Positions 1-6,462 of a DNA stretch of 64,000 nucleotides are shown here, in pieces. Under the pieces are notes generated by a model. The model did no database searches. It saw nothing but the letters and a program-made list of their open reading frames with translations, and was not told the DNA's origin. The stretch is from Methylobacterium sp. E-045 (lineage in GTDB: Bacteria > Pseudomonadota > Alphaproteobacteria > Rhizobiales > Beijerinckiaceae): NCBI RefSeq assembly GCF_022829685.1, contig NZ_JAKSYE010000094.1:90309-154308 (forward strand). Direction: 5' to 3'. A program made the position numbers and the translations under genes. Positions within the stretch are counted from its first letter, which is position 1. Each line of letters starts with the position of its first letter.

Positions 1-344
1 AGCGGCCCGATGATGTGCTTGGCCTGCGCGTACTGGCCGCCGGCGGCGGCCACCGTGGAGGTGATCTCGGAATCGATCATGGCCACGCAGGTGTAGAGGA
101 TCCCGGCGAGCCAGCAGGCGGTCAGCGCCGCGATCGGCCCGCCCTTCCCCACGGCGAAGTTCCAGCCCATGAACTCGCCCACCAGCACGATCCCGACGCC
201 GAGCGCCCAGACGTGGCCGGGCCCGAGCACGCGCAGGAGCGCGATCTTCCGGGCGGGTGCCGCGCCCGCCACCGACGACACGTCGGGCAGCGAGACCTTC
301 GGGGTCTGGAAGCCCGGCTGAGAGGCGGCCTGAACATCCTGCAT
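1..344 (-). CDS. APC-family amino acid/amine permease, partial (3' end outside window)
   Basis: Only the first 114 codons are visible. The protein starts MQDVQAASQ, has about 40 soluble residues, then a first membrane helix around residues 45-68 (HVWALGVGIVLVGEFMGWNF) and a second at about 74-92, the order seen in ethanolamine/amino-acid permeases of the APC superfamily. It probably moves an amine or amino acid by cation symport; the substrate cannot be read from the sequence. The ATG is fixed by a TGATG overlap with the small gene at 344-514, so the two are translationally coupled. It closes a four-gene minus-strand set facing mgsABC/gmaS, which suggests methylamine, another primary amine or a gamma-glutamyl compound as substrate. 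That last step is inference. Confidence 0.75.
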   Translation of the reverse strand, partial: MQDVQAASQPGFQTPKVSLPDVSSVAGAAPARKIALLRVLGPGHVWALGVGIVLVGEFMGWNFAVGKGGPIAALTACWLAGILYTCVAMIDSEITSTVAAAGGQYAQAKHIIGP

Positions 345-514
345 CACGACCTCGCTGCCTGTTCGCCGACATCGGCATCCACGATCTCGCCCTCTTCGGA
401 CGAGAGGAGGTAATCCTCTCCGAAAGCTCGGTTGGTGCGCACCAGATCGACGGCCATCCAGAGCGACAGGGCTCCGGCGATCGCCCAGGCGCTCCAGTTC
501 ATGATCTCGACCAT
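344..514 (-). CDS. Small single-pass membrane protein (56 aa)
   Basis: The ATG at 514 was chosen because GAGGA lies about 10 bases upstream and the longer frame begins with arginine-rich sequence typical of out-of-frame reading. The protein MVEIMNWSAW... has one hydrophobic segment at about residues 6-22 and an acidic cytoplasmic-looking tail (SSEEGEIVDADVGEQ). Its stop overlaps the permease start (TGATG). No family is recognised. The tight coupling to the permease and the two other small membrane genes suggests an accessory subunit or stabiliser of the transporter, but this is a context argument only. Confidence 0.65.
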   Translation of the reverse strand: MVEIMNWSAWAIAGALSLWMAVDLVRTNRAFGEDYLLSSEEGEIVDADVGEQAARS

Positions 515-569
515 GACGAATATCCTCGCAGGACAGGAACGGGCCGACCGTGACCGCGGCCGATGAGGC

Positions 570-980
570 TCAGCGCGGTTCGACGGTCTTGGTCGGGGCA
601 TCGTCGCCGAAGCGCTCGGCGATGACGTCGCGGTACTCGTGGTCGGAGTAGCGGAATATGAAGACGAAATAGGCGACGATGATCAGCGCCGTGAATGCCA
701 GTGCCGTCCAGTTGAAGTTGTAGTCGAAGCGCGTGCCGATGATCGTGGCGGCCTTCTCCGGTGCGATGCCCAGCTTCTCCCATTGCGCCGCCATCACCGC
801 GTTCTGGCCCAGGGATTCCCAGGATGGGTTCGGATACTCCGTCGTGGTCGTGCCGCCGCCGGCCAGTTTGAGCCAAAGCGGCAGGTAGAGCGTGATGAAG
901 ACGAGGACGAGCATCAGGATCGCGTCGAAGATCTGCCCGACGATCGGCTGACTCGGCGGCTCGTAGGGACCCTTCTTCAT
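570..980 (-). CDS. Small two-helix membrane protein (136 aa)
   Basis: The ATG at 980 is preceded by AAAGGAG. The sequence has two clear hydrophobic helices, at about residues 18-38 (ILMLVLVFITLYLPLWLKL) and 91-110 (WTALAFTALIIVAYFVFIF), separated by a roughly 50-residue loop containing Pro, Trp and a run of four threonines, and followed by a charged tail. It overlaps the upstream gene by four bases (ATGA) and lies 55 bases before the 56-aa gene. No named domain is recognised. It belongs to the minus-strand operon that ends with the permease, opposite the mgs genes, and is best treated as a conserved-looking hypothetical membrane protein. Confidence 0.65.
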   Translation of the reverse strand: MKKGPYEPPSQPIVGQIFDAILMLVLVFITLYLPLWLKLAGGGTTTTEYPNPSWESLGQNAVMAAQWEKLGIAPEKAATIIGTRFDYNFNWTALAFTALIIVAYFVFIFRYSDHEYRDVIAERFGDDAPTKTVEPR

Positions 981-1279
981 TCGGTCGCTCCTTTGTGCTG
1001 CCGCGCTGTGCGGATCTGATCGAGGTAGTAGATGTCGGTGCCGTAGATCGCGGCCTTGTCTTCGCTATAGTGGCGGATCATCGCGAAGGTGGATGCTGTA
1101 TTGAGGAAGAGGACGATGGCGCCGAGGATCGCCATCGGAATCAGCAGATCAGCGCCGTCGAAGGCCTTCCACATGCTCCAGAACGTGAAACCATAGATCA
1201 GCCAGACGGCGACCACCGCGACGATCGCGGCCGCGCCGTCGCGTCGGAACATGGCTGAGATGCGGGGATCCTGACTCAC
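977..1279 (-). CDS. Small two-helix membrane protein (100 aa), GTG start
   Basis: The GTG at 1279 is preferred over the upstream in-frame ATG at 1360 because GGGAGGA stands seven bases before it, while the 1360 extension has no ribosome site. The protein VSQDPRISAMFRRDG... has two helices, about residues 18-40 and 47-70, and a basic C-terminus with several tyrosines (IYGTDIYYLDQIRTARQ). Its stop overlaps the next gene's ATG. It is the first gene of a four-gene set: small protein, small protein, small protein, permease. Function unknown; the topology and context fit a membrane accessory protein for the permease. Confidence 0.65.
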   Translation of the reverse strand: MSQDPRISAMFRRDGAAAIVAVVAVWLIYGFTFWSMWKAFDGADLLIPMAILGAIVLFLNTASTFAMIRHYSEDKAAIYGTDIYYLDQIRTARQHKGATE

Positions 1280-1907
1280 GGCACGTCCTCCCGGGATTTT
1301 CTTTTTGAGAACCGAGGGTTCCTTTCCGGAAAGATCCTGCTGGAAATGGGCCCTTGTCAATGCCTAAAATGATGTCGCATTGCACAAGAAATGCATTTTT
1401 ATGCTTGTTTCTTGGTAGTGCCGATCGCGTTCAGCCGGGTCTCCGATGGCGCGGAGGGGAGGGCATTGGCCCGCTCTCGTCCCGCTCCGTGCCGGCGCGA
1501 CGTCGCCGCGTCCTTCGTCCCATGGGACTTGACGGCCCCGGGATTTTCGCGAAACCCTATTTCCTGACGGGAATTGATGATTGTCCCGTCGAGCCGCCGC
1601 TCTCGTCGCGACGGTCTGCATGGCCCGCCTTTGTCGGCGAATGAGCGCGTCACGGCGAAGACTGACGCCTGGCACCTCAGTCTTGCAGGTCAGACCGCTT
1701 GCTGGTCATCGGTTTGGTCAGGCGAATTTTCCTCCGACCCACGCTTTGTCAACGACCTTTCCCAATCCGAAGGGGCTCACGCACGAGCATCTGACTGACG
1801 CACGAGACAAAACTTTCTCAGGAAGAATTTTTTGTGACCGTCAGTTGACGTCCTCGTGGGAATGTGAGAGCAACGATCAAGGTGCTCGATGGAAGCGGGA
1901 AAGTGCG
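1280..1907. promoter_or_regulatory. Divergent promoter region between the permease operon and mgsABC
   Basis: This 628-base gap separates two divergent operons and should hold both promoters. AT-rich patches occur at about 1360-1415 and 1805-1835. An inverted repeat ACTGACG (1794-1800) / CGTCAGT (1839-1845) lies roughly 65-115 bases before the mgsA start and could be an operator. An open frame runs from 1581 into mgsA, but the Ntn-type N-terminus at 1908 shows that this stretch is not translated. No recognised riboswitch or clean sigma-54 site was found. Confidence 0.4.
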
Positions 1908-2801
1908 ATGTGCGGTATAGTCGGGTTGTACTTGAAGAACTCAAAGCTTGAGCCGCAGCTCGGCTCGCTTCTGTCCAAGATGCTCGCGACCATGACGGAC
2001 CGCGGTCCCGACAGCGCCGGCTTCGCCGTTTACGGATCGGACGGTGACGGCGTGAAGCTCACCCTGCGTGGTCCGGATCAGGCGGCGCTGAAGAAGGCGA
2101 TCTCCGGACTGGAAGACGTCTTCGCCCTCACCTTCGAGAAGACGGAACGCGACACCCACACGGTCCTCTCGGTGCCGGCCGAGCGCGAGGAGCGGATCCG
2201 CGCGTGGCTCAAGGACGAGGCGCCGGGCATCGACGTGGTCAGCGCCGGTCGGCGGATGGAGATCTACAAGGAGGTCGGGCTGCCGGCCGCCGTCGCCGAG
2301 CGGTTCGATCTCGCCGGCATGACCGGCACCCATGGCATCGGCCATACCCGCATGGCCACCGAGAGCGCGGTCACCACCAACGGTGCGCACCCGTTCTCCA
2401 CCGGCATTGACGAATGCCTGGTCCATAACGGCTCACTGTCGAACCACAACGACATGCGCCGCCGCCTCGAGCGCGAGGGCCTCACCTTCGCCACCAAGAA
2501 CGACACCGAGGTCGCGGCCGGCTACCTGAGCTGGCGCATGCGCGAAGGCGCGTCCCTCAAGGAGGCCCTGGAATCGAGCCTGTCGGATCTCGACGGGTTC
2601 TTCACCTTCGTGGTCGGCACCGAGACGGGCTTTGCCGTCGTGCGCGATCCCATCGCCTGCAAGCCTGCGGTGATGGCCGAGACCGACGATTACGTGGCGT
2701 TCGGCTCCGAGTACCGGGCCCTCGTCGGTCTGCCCGGCATCGCCTCCGCCCGCGTCTTCGAACCCGAACCCGCCAAGGTCTACGCCTGGGAGCGTCACTG
2801 A
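1908..2801 (+). CDS. mgsA: Class II glutamine amidotransferase subunit of N-methylglutamate synthase-like enzyme (MgsA/GlxB)
   Basis: The protein (297 aa) begins MCGIVG, so Cys2 becomes the N-terminal nucleophile after Met removal, as in class II (Ntn) glutamine amidotransferases. Other family motifs are GIGHTRMA at 143-150, TNGAHPF at 157-163, LVHNGSLSNH at 171-180 and NDTEV at 198-202. It should hydrolyse glutamine or a gamma-glutamyl amide. With MgsB and MgsC it matches the three split parts of glutamate synthase that in methylotrophs form N-methylglutamate synthase. In rhizobia the same trio is called GlxBCD. The stop overlaps the next start (TGATG). The start is set by the catalytic Cys; the ribosome site is weak. 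The Mgs name rests on context. Confidence 0.85.
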   Translation: MCGIVGLYLKNSKLEPQLGSLLSKMLATMTDRGPDSAGFAVYGSDGDGVKLTLRGPDQAALKKAISGLEDVFALTFEKTERDTHTVLSVPAEREERIRAWLKDEAPGIDVVSAGRRMEIYKEVGLPAAVAERFDLAGMTGTHGIGHTRMATESAVTTNGAHPFSTGIDECLVHNGSLSNHNDMRRRLEREGLTFATKNDTEVAAGYLSWRMREGASLKEALESSLSDLDGFFTFVVGTETGFAVVRDPIACKPAVMAETDDYVAFGSEYRALVGLPGIASARVFEPEPAKVYAWERH

Positions 2802-3490
2802 TGTCGTCCTACGATCTCAACCAGGCGCCCCTGCGCGACCTCAACCGGGCGCTGCACGCCCTGCGCCCCGACACCAACGAGACCCACTGGACCATCACCG
2901 GCCCGGATGGCCGCCACGCCATCGCGGTGGGCCTCGATGCGCCGATCTCCGTCGAGATCGAGGGGAATGTCGGCTATTACTGCGCCGGCATGAACAAGCT
3001 CGCGAGCGTCGTGATCAACGGCAATGCGGGCGTGGGTGTCGCCGAGAACATGATGTCGGGCTTCGTCCATGTGCGCGGCGACGTCAGCCAGTCGGCCGGC
3101 GCCACGGCGCATGGCGGCCTCCTCGTGGTCGACGGCAATGCGGGCGCGCGCTGCGGCATCTCGATGAAGGGCATCGACATCGTCGTGAAGGGCTCGATCG
3201 GCCACATGTCGGCCTTCATGGCCCAGGCCGGGACCCTGACCGTGCTCGGCGATGCCGGCGAGGCTCTGGGCGATTCCCTCTACGAGGCGCGGCTCTACGT
3301 GCGCGGCTCGGTCAAGAGCCTGGGCGCCGATTGCATCGAGAAGGAGATGCGCGACGAGCACCGCGAGCAGCTCTACGCCAAGCTCCAGGCCGCTGGCCTC
3401 GCCGGTGAGGTCAATCCGTCGGAGTTCCGGCGCTACGGCTCCGCCCGCCGCCTCTATCATTTCAACGTCGACAACGCCGGAGCCTACTGA
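2801..3490 (+). CDS. mgsB: GXGXG-domain subunit of N-methylglutamate synthase-like enzyme (MgsB/GlxC)
   Basis: A 229-residue protein made almost entirely of the right-handed beta-helix (GXGXG) domain of glutamate synthase. Repeated turns such as GNVGYYCAGMN, VINGNAGVGV, VRGDVSQSAGATAHGG, VDGNAGARCG and VKGSIGHMSAF run from about residue 50 to 150. In glutamate synthase this domain is structural and links the amidotransferase and synthase parts; here it is a separate subunit. It overlaps both neighbours by one base (TGATG at each junction), so the three subunits are almost certainly made in equal amounts and assemble together. Confidence 0.87.
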   Translation: MSSYDLNQAPLRDLNRALHALRPDTNETHWTITGPDGRHAIAVGLDAPISVEIEGNVGYYCAGMNKLASVVINGNAGVGVAENMMSGFVHVRGDVSQSAGATAHGGLLVVDGNAGARCGISMKGIDIVVKGSIGHMSAFMAQAGTLTVLGDAGEALGDSLYEARLYVRGSVKSLGADCIEKEMRDEHREQLYAKLQAAGLAGEVNPSEFRRYGSARRLYHFNVDNAGAY

Positions 3491-4851
3491 TGGCCGAGAC
3501 TCCCAAGGACCCGACCCTCAAGGATGCGCGTCCTTTGCCGCGCACCAAGCCCCGCTTCTCGGCGACCTTCACTCCCGACGTCATGTCGGAGATCCGCCGC
3601 GCCGCCGCCACCGGCATCTACGACATCCGGGGCGCGGGGGCGAAGCGCAAGCTGCCGCATTTCGACGACCTCCTGTTCCTCGGCGCCTCCATCAGCCGCT
3701 ACCCGCTGGAGGGGTACCGTGAGCGCTGCGGCACCGAGGTTGTGCTGGGCGCCCGCTTCGCCTCGAAGCCGATCCACCTCAAGACCCCGATCACCATCGC
3801 GGGGATGAGCTTCGGCTCGCTCTCGGCCCAGGCCAAGGAGGCGCTCGGGCGCGGGGCGACGCTCGCCGGCACCTCGACCACCACCGGCGACGGCGGCATG
3901 ACGCAGGAGGAGCGCGGGCATTCGCAGACGCTGGTCTACCAGTACCTGCCCTCGCGCTACGGCATGAACCCGGACGACCTGCGGAAAGCGGACGCGATCG
4001 AGATCGTGATCGGCCAGGGCGCCAAGCCCGGCGGCGGCGGCATGCTGCTCGGCCAGAAGATCACCGAGCGTGTCGCCGGCATGCGCTGCCTGCCGCCGGG
4101 CGTCGACCAGCGCTCGGCCTGCCGCCACCCGGACTGGACCGGGCCGGACGATCTCGAGATCAAGATCGAGGAGCTGCGTGAGATCACCGACGGCGAGAAG
4201 CCGATCTACGTGAAGGTCGGCGCCTCGCGGCCCTATTACGACACCGCGCTGGCGGCCAAGTCGGGCGCCGACGTGGTGGTGCTGGACGGCATGCAGGGCG
4301 GCACGGCCGCCACGCAGGACGTGTTCATCGAGCATGTCGGCATCCCGATCCTGGCGGCGATCCGCCCCGCTGTGCAGGCGCTGCAGGATCTCGGCCTGCA
4401 CCGGAAGGTGCAGCTCATCGTCTCGGGCGGCATCCGCTCGGGGGCCGATGTGGCCAAGGCCCTGGCGCTCGGTGCCGATGCCGTCGCCATCGGCACGGCG
4501 GCGCTCATCGCCCTCGGCGACAACGACCCGCGTTGGGAAGCCGATTATCAGGCCCTCGGCACCACCGCCGGCGCCTATGACGACTGGCACGAGGGCAAGG
4601 ATCCCGCCGGCATCACCACGCAGGATCCGGAACTGGCCAAGCGCCTCGACCCCGTCCTGGCCGGACGGCGGCTGGCCAACTACCTCGCCGTGATGACCCT
4701 GGAGGCGCAGACCATCGCGCGCGCCTGCGGCAAGAGCCACCTGCACAACCTCGAACCCGAGGACCTCGTGGCGCTCACCATCGAGGCCGCCGCCATGGCC
4801 CAGGTGCCGATGGCCGGCACGGGCTGGATTCCGGGCAAGACCGGCTTCTGA
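3490..4851 (+). CDS. mgsC: FMN-binding glutamate synthase-domain subunit (MgsC/GlxD)
   Basis: The 453-residue protein has the TIM-barrel FMN domain of glutamate synthase: ITIAGMSFGSLSAQAKEALG at 101-120, GAKPGGGGMLLGQKI at 177-191, VVVLDGMQGGTAA at 262-274 and the phosphate-binding SGGIRSGADVAKALALGADA at about 313-332. It should carry FMN and join methylamine (or ammonia) released by MgsA to 2-oxoglutarate. The only cysteines are scattered (80, 200, 211 and one near the C-terminus), so the tight C-x5-C-x4-C [3Fe-4S] motif of GltB is not seen. It is the third gene of the overlapping mgsABC set and is followed by a hairpin before gmaS. Confidence 0.87.
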   Translation: MAETPKDPTLKDARPLPRTKPRFSATFTPDVMSEIRRAAATGIYDIRGAGAKRKLPHFDDLLFLGASISRYPLEGYRERCGTEVVLGARFASKPIHLKTPITIAGMSFGSLSAQAKEALGRGATLAGTSTTTGDGGMTQEERGHSQTLVYQYLPSRYGMNPDDLRKADAIEIVIGQGAKPGGGGMLLGQKITERVAGMRCLPPGVDQRSACRHPDWTGPDDLEIKIEELREITDGEKPIYVKVGASRPYYDTALAAKSGADVVVLDGMQGGTAATQDVFIEHVGIPILAAIRPAVQALQDLGLHRKVQLIVSGGIRSGADVAKALALGADAVAIGTAALIALGDNDPRWEADYQALGTTAGAYDDWHEGKDPAGITTQDPELAKRLDPVLAGRRLANYLAVMTLEAQTIARACGKSHLHNLEPEDLVALTIEAAAMAQVPMAGTGWIPGKTGF

Positions 4852-4859
4852 GCACAACG

Positions 4860-4886
4860 AAGGGCCGTCCCACGGGGGCGGCCTTT
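4860..4886 (+). terminator. Hairpin between mgsC and gmaS
   Basis: GGCCGTCCC (4863-4871), loop ACG, GGGGCGGCC (4875-4883) forms a nine-pair stem with one G-U pair. It can be extended by flanking AA/TT pairs and is followed by TTTCCCTT. It lies nine bases after the mgsC stop and 52 bases before gmaS. It looks like a leaky terminator or mRNA processing point that could set a different level for gmaS. Confidence 0.6.
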
Positions 4887-4938
4887 CCCTTCGACAGCAC
4901 GGCCGAGCGGGCCGCCCGATTCAACGCAGGGTGACGCC

Positions 4939-6237
4939 ATGAACACGGATCTCGAAACCGTCGCGAAAGAGCGCGGCATCAAGTACTTCCTCGTCTCCTA
5001 CACGGACCTGTTCGGCACGCAGCGCGCCAAGCTCGTCCCGGCTGCGGCCATCGCCAGCACCTGTCGAAACGGCGCCGGGTTCGCAGGCTTCGCCACATGG
5101 CTCGACATGAGCCCGGCGGATGCCGACCTCCTCGCCGTACCCGATGCCGCCGGTCTGATCCAGCTGCCCTGGAAGCCGGAGGTCGGCTGGCTGCCCGCCG
5201 ACCTCGTGATGGGCGGCAAGCCGGTGGAACAGGGGCCACGCAACATCCTCAAGCGCCTGATCGCCGAAGCGGCCCGCGACGGATTGCAGATGAAGACCGG
5301 CGTCGAGTGCGAGTTCTTCCTGATCACGCCGGACGGGTCCGAGCCCGCGGACATGGCCGACCGGCAGATGAAGCCGTGTTACGACCAGTCGGCCCTGATG
5401 CGCCGCTACGACGTGATCACCGAGATCTGCGACGCCATGCTGGACCTCGGCTGGAAGCCGTACCAGAACGACCACGAGGACGCGAACGGACAGTTCGAGA
5501 TGAACTGGGACTACGACGACGCTCTCGTCACCGCCGACAGGCACGCCTTCTTCAAGTACATGACCCGCTCGATCGCCGAGAAGCACGGCCTGCGCGCGAC
5601 CTTCATGCCCAAGCCCTTCATGGACCTGACCGGCTCCGGCTGCCACGCCCACGTCTCGCTCTGGCGGGGCGAACGCAACATCTTCGCCGATGCGTCGGAC
5701 GAGATCGGAATGTCGCGGGAGGGCTATCACTTCATCGGCGGGCTCATTCACTCAGCCGATGCGCTCGCCGCCATCACCAACCCGTGCGTGAATTCCTACA
5801 AGCGCATTAACGCCCCGCGCACCACATCCGGCGCGACCTGGGCTCCCAACACCGTGACCTATACGGGCAACAACCGCACCCACATGATCCGTATCCCCGA
5901 TGGCGGCCGCTTCGAGTTCCGCCTCGCCGACGGGGCGGCCAATCCCTACCTGCTCCAGGCGGGCCTCCTCGCCGCCGGCCTCGACGGCCTGCGCAACCGG
6001 CGCGATCCGGGCCAGCGCCTCGACATCAACATGTACACGGACGGCCATACGGTGGAGGGCGTCAAGCGTCTGCCGCTCAACATGCTCGACGCCATGCGGG
6101 CGCTCGAGAAATGCGACGTGCTCAACGAGGCCTTGGGCTCGTTCGTGCCGAGCTATCTCAAGCTCAAGACCGAGGAGTGGAACGCCTATTCGCGTCACCT
6201 CACCCAGTGGGAGCGCGACACCACGCTCGACTGCTGA
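4939..6237 (+). CDS. gmaS: Gamma-glutamylmethylamide synthetase / type III glutamine synthetase-like (GmaS/GlnT)
   Basis: The 432-residue protein has the glutamine synthetase catalytic domain: ECEFF at 123-127 (metal ligands), NDHEDANGQFEMNW at 177-190, FMPKPFMDLTGSGCHAHVSL at 222-241 (ATP and ammonia loop) and NNRTHMIRIPDGGRFEFR (glutamate-binding arginines). The length suits GmaS and the GlnT group rather than GlnA (about 470). GmaS ligates methylamine to glutamate with ATP, giving gamma-glutamylmethylamide, which MgsABC then turns into N-methylglutamate. The placement after mgsABC supports this role. Sequence alone cannot separate GmaS from GlnT acting on ammonia. The mgdABCD genes that would finish the pathway are not in this window. 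The ribosome site (CAGGGTGA) is modest. Confidence 0.8.
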   Translation: MNTDLETVAKERGIKYFLVSYTDLFGTQRAKLVPAAAIASTCRNGAGFAGFATWLDMSPADADLLAVPDAAGLIQLPWKPEVGWLPADLVMGGKPVEQGPRNILKRLIAEAARDGLQMKTGVECEFFLITPDGSEPADMADRQMKPCYDQSALMRRYDVITEICDAMLDLGWKPYQNDHEDANGQFEMNWDYDDALVTADRHAFFKYMTRSIAEKHGLRATFMPKPFMDLTGSGCHAHVSLWRGERNIFADASDEIGMSREGYHFIGGLIHSADALAAITNPCVNSYKRINAPRTTSGATWAPNTVTYTGNNRTHMIRIPDGGRFEFRLADGAANPYLLQAGLLAAGLDGLRNRRDPGQRLDINMYTDGHTVEGVKRLPLNMLDAMRALEKCDVLNEALGSFVPSYLKLKTEEWNAYSRHLTQWERDTTLDC

Positions 6238-6462
6238 AGCCCGGACCGCCCGCCGGTCCCGGCGAAGGAATTCGCACGAGCCGCCCCCGCCCCCCGCGCG
6301 AAAGCGGTTCCCGGCCGGACGGATTCCGGCGGGATCACGCTTGATAAGAACCGCAGTCAAGGACATACCGCTTCCGGTTGCCGGCCCCGAGATTTGGGCG
6401 CATGAACCGGCTGATCTCGGCTTTTCGGTCCGAAATAGGCGACGGCGGGCGGGAAGAGCTCT

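Noticed and set aside
1665..1690. Sigma-54-like promoter (TGGCAC ... TTGCA) upstream of mgsA
   Set aside because: The distance between GG and GC is two bases too long for a -24/-12 element.
1581..1907. N-terminal extension of MgsA
   Set aside because: The enzyme must start with Met-Cys for the Ntn nucleophile; the extra sequence has the composition of untranslated DNA.
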